A stretch of DNA of 64,000 nucleotides from Corynebacterium freneyi (GTDB lineage Bacteria > Actinomycetota > Actinomycetes > Mycobacteriales > Mycobacteriaceae): assembly GCF_030408835.1 (NCBI RefSeq), contig NZ_CP047357.1:186001-250000 (forward strand). Direction: 5' to 3'. The notes beneath the pieces are model-generated. The model ran no database searches. It saw only the letters and a list, made by a program, of their open reading frames with translations, and was not told where the DNA came from. Positions 1 to 9,527 of this stretch are shown one piece after another. Positions within the stretch are counted from its first letter, which is position 1. Every line of letters starts with the position of its first letter. The position numbers and the translations under genes were made by a program.

Positions 1-2594
1 GCCACGATCACGCCGAAACCGCTGAACAGGTACGGCACGTTGCGGCCCATCAGCGGGCGGTCATCCGGATTCGACAGGTACTTCAGCATCAGCGCCGACG
101 AACCGATCAACGCCGCATTGAAGCCGCCGCCCGGCTCGTTGCCGCCGCGGTACAGCACGATCACCGACAGCACCAGCAGCAGCGGCGTCATCCACCGCAC
201 CAGCCTGCGCAACGGCAGCGAATTCAGACCCGGCTGCGGCAGCGGCCCCGGACGACCCGGGTGATGCGGCCACCGCGGCATCGACGCCACCACCGCGGCC
301 ATCGCGATGCCCGCCATGCCCAGCACGGCGAGCTCGCCCAACGTATCGAAGGCACGGAACTCGACGAGGATCGTGTTGACCACGTTGTCCTCCGACGTGA
401 TCTTCGGGCCCTCCTCGAGGTACCACTGCGCGATCTCCGGCTTGTCGCGGCGACCCGTCAGGGTCCACACCGCACCGAAGGTCGCCAGGCCCACGCCGAC
501 GCCCACCACCGCCGCGACCATGCGGCGATTGCGGCCCGTGCCCGAGAAGGCGCGGGGCTGGTGGCGCAGCACCAGCATCATCAGCACGACCGTTAGCACC
601 TCCACCAGGAACTGCGTCATGGCCACGTCCGGCGCACCCAACAGCAGCACCTGCAGGGTCACGCCCGTGCCGGTGACGCCCAACAGCACCGCCGCCTGCA
701 GGCGATTGCGGGCCTGCATCGTGGCGACGACGCCGATGACGACCACCGTCAACGGGATCAGGTCCATCCACGAATCGATGCCGTCGATCTTGTCCGGCAG
801 CTCCATGCCGCCGAGGCCCGGCGCCAGCAGAACCGCACCCGCGTAGACCACGAGCACCGACAACATCGGCAGCAGGTGGCGCGTCGGCGCATGCGAATCG
901 CCGATCGCCGCGAAGGAACGGCCCACCCGGCCGGCGGCGCGCGTTCCGAACGACAGCGCCTGCACGCCCGTGAACGGGAACAGCTTCCGGCCCGCCAGGG
1001 CCTCGTTCATCCGGCCGCGCATCAGCACCAGCAGCACGCCGACGACGAGCACGCCCACAGAAATGAGCAGCGGCACGTTGACGCCGTGCCACAGGGCCAG
1101 GTGCGTCTCGGCGTAGCCGCCGCCGAGCACCGTGCGGGACACCGAATCGAGCGGGCCGTCGAGCAGCGGGCCGACGAAGAACGCCAGCGGCAGCGACACG
1201 ACGCCCGGGATCGCGGCGGGCAGCCACAGGGCGACGGGCGCCTCGCGGACCTCGGACATGTCGCGGGGGCCGTCGACGAACGCGCCGAAGATCAGGCGCG
1301 CCGAATACGTGAACGTGGCGATCGCGCCGATCGTGGCGGCCACCAGCAGCACCACCACGCCGGCGTCGGCCAGCGGGGCATCGGTGAACGCCTCGAGCAT
1401 GCCCTCCTTCGACAGGAAGCCCAGCGTCGGCGGGATCGCCGCCATCGACGCCGCGCCGATCACCATCGACCCGAAGGTCCACGGCATGCGGCGCCACAGC
1501 GGGCCCAGGCGACGGATGTCGCGCGTGCCCGTCTGATGGTCGACCGTGCCGGCCAGCATGAACAAAGACGACTTGAACAGCGCGTGCGCCAGCGTGTGCA
1601 CCACCGCGGCGACGATGGCGAAGTGCGTGCCCACGCCGATCGTGGCGACGATCCAACCCAGCTGCGACACCGTCGAGTACGCCACCAGGCGCTTCAGGTC
1701 CGTCTGCTGGATGGCGAACATGGCCGCGGACACCGCCGTGGTCATGCCCACGACGATGAGCAGCACCTGCCACGCCTGCACGTGCGAGAACGCCGTCGCG
1801 AAGCGGATGAGCAGGTACACGCCGGCCTTGACCACCGCCGCGGCGTGCAGGAACGCCGACACCGGCGTCGCCGCCGCCATCGCCTCCGGCAGCCACGCCT
1901 GGAACGGCACCTGCGCCGCCTTGGTGAACGCACCCAACGCCACCAGCACCGCGACGACCGTGGTCACCGTGGCGTCGCCGCCGGGACGCCACACCTCGTG
2001 GGCCAGCAGCTCGGTCAGGTTCGTGGTGCCCGTCGCCCACACCGCCACGGCCAGCGCGGCGAGCAGCAGCAGGCCACCCGTGAACGTCAGCAGCAGGGTG
2101 CGCAGCGAACCGGCCTCGCCCGACGACCCGGAGCGGGCGATGAGCAGGAAGGACGCCATGGACACCAGTTCCCAGCCGATGAACAGCAGCACCACGTCGT
2201 CGGCGAGGACGAGCAGCAGCACGGCCAGCATGAACCCGGTCATGAGGACGTAGAAGCTCATGGTGCCGCCCTTCGGCGGCAGGTACGCGGTGGAGTAGAT
2301 GAACACCACCGAACCGATGACCAGCGCGAGCAGCGCGAACACGAGGGATAGCGGGTCGAGGCGGAGCGCGAAGTCCACCCCGGTTCCGCCCGGCAGCAGC
2401 GCACCGGCCCACGTCATCCCCCACGTGACCGCATCCCCGTCGAGGACGCCGCCGGCCAGGCGGACCAGCTGCACGATGGCGGCGACGAAAAACGCCACGA
2501 TCGGCCAACCGGCATGCCTGCCGAGCACTTTCACGAATAAGGGGGTGAGGGCCAGCGCCACCGCGACCAGGGCCGGGACGCTGAGCAATGTCAC
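1..2594 (-). CDS. mrpA: Na+/H+ antiporter subunit A fused to subunit B (MrpA-MrpB), 3' end outside window
   Basis: This is the large core subunit of the Mrp/Mnh cation/proton antiporter in the cytoplasmic membrane, related to NADH dehydrogenase subunits ND5/NuoL. The visible 864 codons encode many hydrophobic helices. A proton-channel core contains VPFQAWLPEAMAAATPVSA and LFKSSLFMLAGTVDHQT, and an MbhD/DUF4040-like stretch (VLLGVTGTGVTLQVLLLGAPD) follows. The last visible part, RGGNEPGGGFNAALIGSSAL, is an MnhB signature, so subunits A and B are fused, an arrangement I recall from other actinobacteria. The GTG at 2594 is chosen because AGGAAG lies upstream and the protein starts directly with a membrane helix (VTLLSVPALVAVALAL). 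The remaining mrp genes would lie beyond position 1. The long ORF in another frame over this stretch is an arginine-rich shadow. Confidence 0.93.
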   Translation of the reverse strand, partial: MTLLSVPALVAVALALTPLFVKVLGRHAGWPIVAFFVAAIVQLVRLAGGVLDGDAVTWGMTWAGALLPGGTGVDFALRLDPLSLVFALLALVIGSVVFIYSTAYLPPKGGTMSFYVLMTGFMLAVLLLVLADDVVLLFIGWELVSMASFLLIARSGSSGEAGSLRTLLLTFTGGLLLLAALAVAVWATGTTNLTELLAHEVWRPGGDATVTTVVAVLVALGAFTKAAQVPFQAWLPEAMAAATPVSAFLHAAAVVKAGVYLLIRFATAFSHVQAWQVLLIVVGMTTAVSAAMFAIQQTDLKRLVAYSTVSQLGWIVATIGVGTHFAIVAAVVHTLAHALFKSSLFMLAGTVDHQTGTRDIRRLGPLWRRMPWTFGSMVIGAASMAAIPPTLGFLSKEGMLEAFTDAPLADAGVVVLLVAATIGAIATFTYSARLIFGAFVDGPRDMSEVREAPVALWLPAAIPGVVSLPLAFFVGPLLDGPLDSVSRTVLGGGYAETHLALWHGVNVPLLISVGVLVVGVLLVLMRGRMNEALAGRKLFPFTGVQALSFGTRAAGRVGRSFAAIGDSHAPTRHLLPMLSVLVVYAGAVLLAPGLGGMELPDKIDGIDSWMDLIPLTVVVIGVVATMQARNRLQAAVLLGVTGTGVTLQVLLLGAPDVAMTQFLVEVLTVVLMMLVLRHQPRAFSGTGRNRRMVAAVVGVGVGLATFGAVWTLTGRRDKPEIAQWYLEEGPKITSEDNVVNTILVEFRAFDTLGELAVLGMAGIAMAAVVASMPRWPHHPGRPGPLPQPGLNSLPLRRLVRWMTPLLLVLSVIVLYRGGNEPGGGFNAALIGSSALMLKYLSNPDDRPLMGRNVPYLFSGFGVIV

Positions 2595-2895
2595 GACGGG
2601 GTCGCCTTCCTGTATGGAGAGAATCGATGGGATCCGGCGGCCCACGGCCGGCTCGGATCGGGTATTTTGGCCGTTTTCCACCCTATCAACCGGGTCGGGC
2701 GCCGCTGACTTTGGGAAATGCGGAGAAAGGCGCGTTGTCATATATCTCCGCCCGGTGCGTTGCGACGGCCATCGGGTGCCCCCGCGCCGCTTTTTTCGCG
2801 CATCGGCGTCGGAAAGCCCGCGGTGCGCGACACCACCCCCGGGCCCTTCGGCGTAGCACCCACGACATCGCCCGCGCGGCCGATAGCTTGGGGGC
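2595..2895. other. Divergent intergenic region, mrpA / yhgE-like gene
   Basis: This stretch separates two divergent genes and should hold both promoters. It is relatively AT-rich around 2660-2720 and 2785-2800. I could not pick out a convincing -35/-10 pair, operator or RNA element. Confidence 0.5.
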
Positions 2896-4734
2896 ATGGC
2901 TCCCCGGAAGGTCGGCGTTCGCCGCGCGTTTTTGTCTCTGCTTCTCATGCTCCCGCTGATCGTCGGCGCGGCGTACGTCGCCGGATCCGGCATGGGCCTG
3001 TCGTCGGCCTGGATCGCCGACGGCGCGGAGGAGGGGCATGCCCCCGGCCCGGTGCCCGGCATCGACGTCGCGCAGGTGCAGGAGGCGCGCCGGGCGATCG
3101 GAGAGGCCAATACCCAGGCCGGGTTCCTCGACGCCGGGATGGGCCGGGCGACGGAGGGCATCGGCGAACTGAAGGACGGCGGCACCGAATTGGTGGAGGG
3201 CACCGGTGCGATCCGCGAGGGCGCGTCCGATCTTTCCTCCGGGCTCAACGAACTGCAGGTCGCCACGGGCCGGCTCGGCGGCGGGGCGAGCGACATCGCC
3301 GGCGGGGCGGGGGCCATCGCCGACGGCATCGGCCTGGTCAACGTCGCCATCGGACAGGTGGAGGCGACGATCGGCCCGGCGAAGGAGTCGGCGCGCGCCG
3401 CCGGCGATCAGACGGCCGTGGAGAACCTGGAGGCCCTCGAGCGGCAGCTCGGCGCCGTCGACTTCGACGCATTGGCCGGGGAGGCCGAGCGTTTCCGCAG
3501 GGGCGCCGACGAGTTGTCGTACCAGCTCAACACGCCGGGCGCTCCGTACCGCGACGGCATTTTCAGCGCGGCCGCCGGCGCAGGCGAGTTGCGCACCGCC
3601 ACCGAGGAGCTCGACGAGGGCGCCAAGAAGATCGACGGCGGCCTGAAGGAGCTCAACGACGGTGCCCCTCGGCTCGACGAGATGGCCCAGACCGTCGCGG
3701 ACAAGGTCAGCGAGGCCAACCGGGCGATGCCCGTGCCGACCGGCGAACAGCTCGCCGCGGCGGGATTGATCGACGGCGAGGGCGACGAGGCCGGGGCGAA
3801 CGCGACGCTCGCGCCGACCCTGGCGTTCCTGGTGTCCGCGCTGGTGATGCTGGCGGCGTCGGCGCTGTGGCTCATCGCGACTCCGGGGCGCAGCGGCCGA
3901 GATGGCCGCGGTGGCCGTGATGGTGGCGACCGTGATGGCCGTGATGACCGTGGTGGTGGCGATGCCGCGAGCCGGGGCGTGTGGTCGCGGGTGTTGCCGG
4001 GCGGCGCGTTCGCCGGTGCGTTGGCGGGCATCGTGGCGATCGGCGCGTTGGTGCTGTTCATCATGGCCGACGGCTTGGACCTGCTGCGCGGTGCGACGAG
4101 CGTGATCGTGTTGGCGTTGGCCGCGTTGGCTGCGACGGCGCTGGCCCGTGCCGTGTTGGCGGTGTTCGGGGCGTCGTGGGGCCGTTTCGTGATCGTCGTC
4201 GGCATGCTCGTCCAGGTCGGCGTCATCGGGTGGGTGTGGCGCACGGCCGCATCGGCTGCGACGGGAGGCGCCGAGATGGCGACCGCGTGGGGAGTGGTCG
4301 CCGCCCTGCTGCCGCTGCATCATCCGACGGCGGCGCTGACGGCGTTGGGCAACGACGGGTCGACCCTGATGTGGGGCTCGTCCGCCGGCGTGCTGTTGGC
4401 GCTGGTGGTCATCGGTGCGCTCGTCGACCGGTTCGGCGCCGGCCGCCGACGCGCCACCGTGACCGCGCCCGCCACCACCAAGGCGGCCAAGCCCAAGGAG
4501 GCCGAGACCGAAGCCGCCAAGCCCAAGGCCGCCGAATCCGAAACCACAGAGCCCGAAGCCGCCAAGTCCACGGCGGCCACGGCGGAGGCACCCACTCCCG
4601 ACGCCGCCGACGACGCGGTTTCCGAATCCCCGGTCGATGACGATGCGGAGGCCCCGGACGCCGAACCCGCGGACGCCGCCGACCCGGACGATGGGGCGGA
4701 CGGCGGAGACGAAAGCGTCGTCACGCAAGAATAG
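2896..4734 (+). CDS. YhgE/Pip-type (ABC-2-like) membrane protein
   Basis: The 612-residue protein has the YhgE/Pip layout seen in phage-infection-protein homologues and ABC-2-like exporters. An N-terminal membrane helix (about 10-30) is followed by an extracytoplasmic region (about 50-290) rich in repeated Gly-Ala-x-x-Leu-x-x-Gly coiled segments such as LKDGGTELVEGTGAIREGAS, then at least four membrane helices (about 300-530). A Gly/Arg/Asp-rich insert follows the first helix of this block (about 335-355), and the C-terminus is a long Ala/Lys/Glu tail turning acidic. Family members are linked to secretion of small WXG/LXG-type proteins or lipids, but the substrate here cannot be inferred. It stands alone and diverges from mrpA. 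A GC hairpin (about 4750-4768) just after the stop may help end transcription. Confidence 0.8.
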   Translation: MAPRKVGVRRAFLSLLLMLPLIVGAAYVAGSGMGLSSAWIADGAEEGHAPGPVPGIDVAQVQEARRAIGEANTQAGFLDAGMGRATEGIGELKDGGTELVEGTGAIREGASDLSSGLNELQVATGRLGGGASDIAGGAGAIADGIGLVNVAIGQVEATIGPAKESARAAGDQTAVENLEALERQLGAVDFDALAGEAERFRRGADELSYQLNTPGAPYRDGIFSAAAGAGELRTATEELDEGAKKIDGGLKELNDGAPRLDEMAQTVADKVSEANRAMPVPTGEQLAAAGLIDGEGDEAGANATLAPTLAFLVSALVMLAASALWLIATPGRSGRDGRGGRDGGDRDGRDDRGGGDAASRGVWSRVLPGGAFAGALAGIVAIGALVLFIMADGLDLLRGATSVIVLALAALAATALARAVLAVFGASWGRFVIVVGMLVQVGVIGWVWRTAASAATGGAEMATAWGVVAALLPLHHPTAALTALGNDGSTLMWGSSAGVLLALVVIGALVDRFGAGRRRATVTAPATTKAAKPKEAETEAAKPKAAESETTEPEAAKSTAATAEAPTPDAADDAVSESPVDDDAEAPDAEPADAADPDDGADGGDESVVTQE

Positions 4735-4791
4735 CCCTGACCCCGACCCGCGGCGGAAAAACCCGCCGCCGGGCCGGACCCGGAAACGAGA

Positions 4792-4824
4792 AAACCGCCG
4801 CCTGCTTTCGCAGAACGGCGGTTT
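4792..4824 (-). terminator. Rho-independent terminator of tRNA-Pro
   Basis: AAACCGCCG (4792-4800) pairs with CGGCGGTTT (4816-4824). Read on the minus strand, the hairpin is followed by TTTTCTCGTTT. It lies directly downstream of the tRNA-Pro gene. Confidence 0.8.
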
Positions 4825-4832
4825 ATCTCACC

Positions 4833-4909
<77 letters not shown>

Positions 4910-5047
4910 GTAAAGAACGTCGCAACGGTTCCGGGCCGCGACTGCGGGCCAGCGGCGTGCGCTGCAACGTCGACAACTTTAGACCCCCGCCGTCGCAAAA
5001 GGCAAAACGTCAGCTCCGGCGGGGATTCCCGGGCACGTCACACCACG

Positions 5048-6112
5048 TCAGGCCGTGGCCGCGGTCCCGGGCCCCTCGTCGGCCGCCACGACCTCGATGA
5101 GCGTCGCCGACGGCGGACAGAACAACCGCACCGGCGCATACGGCGACGTGCCCAACCCGTTGGACACGTGCAGCCACGTCCGCTCGGTCCACCGCGACAG
5201 GCCCGACGCCCGCGACCGGTCGATCCCGCAGTTGGTCACGATTGCCCGCTCGAACGGCAAACACACCTGCCCGCCGTGGGTGTGGCCGGACAGGACGAGG
5301 TCGTAGCCGTCTGCGGCGAAGCGGTCGAGCACCCGCGGCTCCGGCGAGTGCGACAGGCCGATGGCCAGGTCGGCGTCGGCGTTGGGGGCGCCGGCGACGG
5401 AGTCGTAGTCGTCGAGATCATGGTGCGGGTCGTCGACGCCGGTGATCGCCAGCCGCACGCCCCCGGCAACGAACTCCAGCCGCCGGTGCGTGGCGTCGCG
5501 CCAACCACGCTCGATGAACGCGGCGCGCATGCCCTCCCACGGCAGCTTCTCCGTCGACGGCTTGCGCTTCTTGCCGGTCAGGTACCGCAGCGGATTCAGC
5601 GGCTTCGGGCCGAAGTAGTCGTTGGTGCCGAACACGAACGCGCCCGGCCGATCCAGCAGCGGCCCCAGCGCCGCGAGCACCGACGGCACGGCGTCCGCGC
5701 CACCGAGGTTGTCGCCGGTGTTGATCACCAGATCCGGATCCAGCGCCTCCAGGCCCGCGACCCAACGCTGCTTCTTGCGCTGCGACCGCGTCATGTGGAA
5801 ATCGGACACGTGCAGAATGCGCAGCGGCTCATGCCCGGCGGGCAGGGCGGGCACCCGCACCCGCTTGACGCGAAACGCCGTCAACTCCACCTGATTGGCG
5901 TACAGGAACGTCGCCGCCCCGAGCAGGCCGGCACCTCCGACGACGCCGCCTGCCACCCGCGCCATGCGCTTGACGACGGACCCCGCCCCCGACCGTTCGC
6001 CCCCCGCGCCGAAAACCGCGGGAAGGCGGGACGGGGTGGGGGAGGGGCGTCGCAAAGCAAAATTCTTCAATCCGGGCACGGCCACCACGCTACCGTCCCC
6101 GCCCCCGACCAC
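5048..6112 (-). CDS. Membrane-anchored metallophosphoesterase (YkuE/YaeI-like)
   Basis: This is a calcineurin-type metallophosphoesterase with a single N-terminal membrane anchor (MARVAGGVVGGAGLLGAAT, from residue 50) and an outward-facing catalytic domain. The metal-binding motifs are in order: DFH in LHVSDFHMTRS, GDN in VINTGDNLGGAD, GTND in place of GNHD, and GHTH in LVLSGHTHGGQV. Relatives such as YkuE and YaeI act on phospholipid or cell-wall phosphoesters; the substrate here is unknown. The gene is shown from a GTG at 6112, but the first 49 residues are low-complexity. Translation may instead begin at the ATG at 5965. Neither start has a clear ribosome binding site. It diverges from the GatB/YqeY gene. 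Confidence 0.88.
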   Translation of the reverse strand: MVGGGDGSVVAVPGLKNFALRRPSPTPSRLPAVFGAGGERSGAGSVVKRMARVAGGVVGGAGLLGAATFLYANQVELTAFRVKRVRVPALPAGHEPLRILHVSDFHMTRSQRKKQRWVAGLEALDPDLVINTGDNLGGADAVPSVLAALGPLLDRPGAFVFGTNDYFGPKPLNPLRYLTGKKRKPSTEKLPWEGMRAAFIERGWRDATHRRLEFVAGGVRLAITGVDDPHHDLDDYDSVAGAPNADADLAIGLSHSPEPRVLDRFAADGYDLVLSGHTHGGQVCLPFERAIVTNCGIDRSRASGLSRWTERTWLHVSNGLGTSPYAPVRLFCPPSATLIEVVAADEGPGTAATA

Positions 6113-6172
6113 GGCACCGCCTCAACGCGCGGCACGCGCATGCCGCACCCGCGGCGGCGTAAAATCCGCGGC

Positions 6173-6634
6173 ATGAGCGAACTGAAGGCAACCATCATCT
6201 CCGACATGACCGCCGCCATGAAGGCCCGCGACAAGGCCACCGTCGGCGCGCTGCGCATGCTCAAGGCCGCGATCCAAACCGAGGAGGTCTCCGGCGCCAA
6301 GCACGAACTGACCGACGCCGAGGTGCTCAAGGTCATCGAGCGGGAGATCAAGAAGCGCCGCGAGTCCGCCGAAATGTACGCCGAGAACGGCCGCGACGAA
6401 CTCGCCGAGAATGAACGCGCCGAGGCCGAGGTTTTCGCCCGCTACCAGCCCAAGCAGCTTGACGACGACGAACTCGCCGCCCTCGTCGACGCCGCCATCG
6501 CCGAGGCGTGCGGTGACGAGCCCGCGTCGATGAAGCAGATGGGGCAGGTCATGAAGGCCGCGCAGGCCAAGGCGGCCGGCCGCGTCGACGGCAAGCGCCT
6601 GTCCGGTGCCGTGAAGGCGCGCCTGCAGGCCTAG
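6173..6634 (+). CDS. GatB/YqeY domain protein
   Basis: A 153-residue protein that matches the stand-alone YqeY family: MSELKATIISDMTAAMKARD at the start, then EIKKRRESAEMY and the helical tail domain shared with GatB (KQMGQVMKAAQAKAAGRVDGK). GatB-type tails bind tRNA in the amidotransferase GatCAB, but the role of free YqeY is not established. The ATG at 6173 gives the expected family length. Its stop codon sits in the palindrome CTAG (6631-6634), which also supplies the stop codon of the convergent pbp1A gene, so the two genes end back to back with no spacer. Confidence 0.9.
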   Translation: MSELKATIISDMTAAMKARDKATVGALRMLKAAIQTEEVSGAKHELTDAEVLKVIEREIKKRRESAEMYAENGRDELAENERAEAEVFARYQPKQLDDDELAALVDAAIAEACGDEPASMKQMGQVMKAAQAKAAGRVDGKRLSGAVKARLQA

Positions 6635-9009
6635 CGCGGCAGCGGAATCCGACCGAAGCCCGGAATGGTGATCGCATCCGGCAGATCCGGCACGCCACCG
6701 CCGGGTCGCGGCGCGGGAGGCTCCGTCGTCCGGGGCGGCGGCGGGCGGCGCGTGCCATCCGACACCTCCAGGGTCACGGTGCCGCCGTCGAGAAGCAGAC
6801 CCGGCACCCGAACACCCGTCACCGTGCCCCGCGGCCGACCCGTCTGCGACACCGAAACCGACTCGACCCGGTAGCCGGCCTCCTCCAACTTCCGGCGGGC
6901 GTCGGCCTCCTGCATGCCCTCCACCTGGGGCAACGACGCCCTGGCGGTTCCGGGCCCATACTCCGGGGCCATTTCCGGCAGCACCTTGCCGCCATGATCG
7001 TCGATGATCGGCGACACCGCCGAAAACCACGTCCGCGCCGGCTCGCGGCCACCGTACAAATCACCCGAACCACACTGGCGCAGCGGCGACGTGCACAACT
7101 CCGTCACCACCGGCGAATCGTTGTACGCGTACACCGCCGCGGCCAAACCCGTCGTGAACCCCAGGAACGCCGCCGACTGGTTCGACTCCGTCGTCCCCGT
7201 CTTCGCCGCAACCGGGCCATCCCACCGCGCCGACTTCGCCGCATCCTCGGCAGTGCCGTCGACCGTGTCCGACGACAACGCCTGCGCCATCGCATGGGCG
7301 ACGCCCGGATCGACCGCCTGGTCGCACGCCGGACGGTCGACGTGCACCGGGTTGCCGTCGCGATCCGTGACCTCCACGATCGGATCCGGCTCGCACCACA
7401 TCCCGTCCGACGCCAACGTCGCGCCGACGTTCGACAGCTCCAGCGCATTGACCGGCGTCGGACCCAACACGAACGAACCCAACGTGTTGTCGGACACGTA
7501 CTCCGCCACCGACGACTCGCCGTCGAAACTGCCCGGCACCGTGTACGACCGCATGCCCAGGCGCACCGCCATATCCATGACGCCATCGACGCCGACCTGC
7601 TCGCTCATCGCCACGAACGGGGTGTTCGGCGACTTCGCCAACGCCTCCCGCAGAGTCATCGACCCCGGGAACGTGCCCGTGTTCTCCACGCAGTACAAGC
7701 CGGGCGGACAGCCGGCCGCGCCGCCGTCGCCCAACCCCGACGCCTCGTAGCGGCGCGGCACCGGCAGCGACGTGTCGATGCCCATGCCCTTCTCCACCGC
7801 CGCGGCGGCCGCGAAGATCTTGAAAATCGACCCCGCGCCATTGCCCACCGACGTAAACGGCTGCGGCTGAACCGTCTGCATCGCTTCGGCGTCGAGCCCG
7901 TACACCCGCGACGACGCCATCGACAGCACGCGGCGCGAATCCGTGCCCGGCTCGACGACGCTCATCACCTCGGCCACGCCGCCCGCCGTCGGAGACGCCT
8001 GCTCGCGCAACGCCCGCTGCGTGTTGTCCTGCACCACCGGATCCAACGTGGTGTGGATGGTGTAGCCGCCCCGGGCGAGCTTCGTGCGGTCCAGGCCGCG
8101 ATCGGCGAGGTAGCCGAGGACGTAGTCGCAGAAAAAGCCCCGGTCCCCGGCGGCGATGCAGCCCTGCGGCAGACGATTCGGCTCGGGCAGCACGCCCAGG
8201 TCGGTGGCGATGGCGTCGTCGGCCTGCGCCTGCGTGATCGACCCGGTGGACACCATCGCACGCAGCACGTCATTGCGGCGGGCCATCGCCCCATCCGGAT
8301 TCGTGTACGGATTCAACCCCGACGTCTGCTGCACCAGCCCCGCGAGCAGCGCCGACTGCGGAATGTTCAGGTCCTTCGCCGGAATGCCGAAATACGTCTG
8401 CGCCGCATTCTCGATGCCGAAGGCGCCGTTGCCGAACGGGACGATGTTGAGGTAGCCCGTCAGCACCTCTTCCTTGGACATCCCGTCCTCGAGGTCCTGG
8501 GCGATGCGGATCTCCCGCAACTTGCGGCCATAGTCGGTGGCGGTGGCGGCGCGGCGTTCGGCCTCGGTCTCCGCCTCCACCAGGAGCGTGTAGTTCTTGA
8601 TCAGCTGCTGCTCGATCGTCGACGCACCCTGCTGCACCGACCCGGACGTGAAATTGGCCAACGCCGCACGGAACGTGCCCTGCCAATCGACGCCGGAATG
8701 ATCCCAGAAACGGCGATCCTCGATGGAGACGATCGCGTCCTTCATCTCCCGCGAAATCTGCCACGACTCCACCGAGGTGCGGCGCTGATCGTACAGCCAC
8801 GCCATCGGTTCGCCGTTGACGTCGGTGATGGTGGTGATCTCCGGGGCCTCGCCGCCGATGACCGAGCGGGACGACATCGCCAAATCATCGGCGGTGCGCG
8901 CCATCAGGTACCCGCCGCCGCCGGCGACGGGGAAGATCGCCGCGGCGACGATGAGCCCCGCGAGCATCACCGCCACCGCGAGCTTCAGCAGATTCCGACC
9001 GACATTCAC
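6631..9009 (-). CDS. pbp1A: Bifunctional class A penicillin-binding protein with PASTA domain
   Basis: This enzyme polymerises and cross-links peptidoglycan at the outer face of the membrane. The 792 residues run: membrane anchor (about 5-30), glycosyltransferase domain with SIEDRRFWDHSGVDW and the QGASTIEQQLIKN segment, transpeptidase domain with the SxxK serine in GNGAGSIFKIF, SxN as KSPNTPF and KTG as AAKTGTTESN, one PASTA domain (SLPQVEGMQEADARRKLEEA) and a proline-rich tail. The GTG at 9009 places the membrane anchor at the N-terminus; a longer reading frame upstream has no good start. Its position beside whiB4/whcA matches ponA2 (Rv3682) and C. glutamicum pbp1a. It diverges from whcA across a 518-bp gap. 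Confidence 0.93.
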   Translation of the reverse strand: MNVGRNLLKLAVAVMLAGLIVAAAIFPVAGGGGYLMARTADDLAMSSRSVIGGEAPEITTITDVNGEPMAWLYDQRRTSVESWQISREMKDAIVSIEDRRFWDHSGVDWQGTFRAALANFTSGSVQQGASTIEQQLIKNYTLLVEAETEAERRAATATDYGRKLREIRIAQDLEDGMSKEEVLTGYLNIVPFGNGAFGIENAAQTYFGIPAKDLNIPQSALLAGLVQQTSGLNPYTNPDGAMARRNDVLRAMVSTGSITQAQADDAIATDLGVLPEPNRLPQGCIAAGDRGFFCDYVLGYLADRGLDRTKLARGGYTIHTTLDPVVQDNTQRALREQASPTAGGVAEVMSVVEPGTDSRRVLSMASSRVYGLDAEAMQTVQPQPFTSVGNGAGSIFKIFAAAAAVEKGMGIDTSLPVPRRYEASGLGDGGAAGCPPGLYCVENTGTFPGSMTLREALAKSPNTPFVAMSEQVGVDGVMDMAVRLGMRSYTVPGSFDGESSVAEYVSDNTLGSFVLGPTPVNALELSNVGATLASDGMWCEPDPIVEVTDRDGNPVHVDRPACDQAVDPGVAHAMAQALSSDTVDGTAEDAAKSARWDGPVAAKTGTTESNQSAAFLGFTTGLAAAVYAYNDSPVVTELCTSPLRQCGSGDLYGGREPARTWFSAVSPIIDDHGGKVLPEMAPEYGPGTARASLPQVEGMQEADARRKLEEAGYRVESVSVSQTGRPRGTVTGVRVPGLLLDGGTVTLEVSDGTRRPPPPRTTEPPAPRPGGGVPDLPDAITIPGFGRIPLPR

Positions 9010-9313
9010 GCGGTCAACCCTACTGCCGGGGTTTTCAAAGGGGAATCCCCGAATCTCCGAACTTCCCGGGCGCTGCACCGACACCACCACAGCCGCCAGC
9101 GTCGGCAACCTCCGGGGGAGGCGGGAACCAGATGAGCGTCGTAAAGCCCCCCAAGCCCAAAGCCCCCGAACCCCCTGAAAATGAGGAAACACCGCGCCCG
9201 GACCATCATTTTTCCTCCCTCCGTTACATCGCGGGGGTGCCGGGGGCCACCCCCGCAATCCGCGAGCCGGAAAACGTCCTACCTGGTGCTATGGGTCACC
9301 ACCACCCCCGGGA

Positions 9314-9329
9314 TGTGACCTAGGTGACA
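9314..9329. promoter_or_regulatory. Candidate GlxR (CRP-type) site upstream of whcA
   Basis: TGTGA-CCTAGG-TGACA matches the CRP/GlxR consensus TGTGA-N6-TCACA at 9 of 10 positions. It lies upstream of, and partly over, the proposed -35 element for whcA. Confidence 0.45.
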
Positions 9330-9353
9330 TTGCTCAAATTGTGTGAATAGACT
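9324..9353 (+). promoter_or_regulatory. Probable whcA promoter
   Basis: GTGACA (9324-9329) and TAGACT (9348-9353) are separated by 18 bases in the only AT-rich part of this gap. The predicted transcript would carry a leader of about 165 bases before the whcA start. Confidence 0.5.
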
Positions 9354-9357
9354 TACA
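9342..9357. promoter_or_regulatory. Second candidate GlxR site, over the whcA -10 element
   Basis: TGTGA-ATAGAC-TTACA matches the GlxR consensus at 9 of 10 positions. It overlaps the proposed -10 TAGACT, a position that would repress whcA when cAMP-GlxR is bound. The rest of the 9010-9527 gap holds nothing else I can support. Confidence 0.5.
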
Positions 9358-9527
9358 ACAACAAATCAGCACGGAATCAGCATCGGGAACCCTCCCAAGC
9401 TGGTAACGGACACGCCCGGCACACCCCACCGCGCGCCAGGCGACACCGCACCGGCCCCACACGCGGGCCGACGACCACCCCACCGCCCAACGCGGACGGG
9501 GACCGCGAAACACCGAAGGAGGCCATG

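Noticed and set aside
61..2508. Long minus-strand ORF of 815 codons
   Set aside because: Arg/Gly/His-rich translation typical of a wrong frame; the true MrpA frame lies in register with GTG 2594 on the same strand.
9132..9323. 63-codon proline-rich ORF upstream of whcA
   Set aside because: Codon use lacks the GC-rich third positions of the neighbours, there is no ribosome binding site, and it runs through the divergent promoter region and a GlxR-like site.
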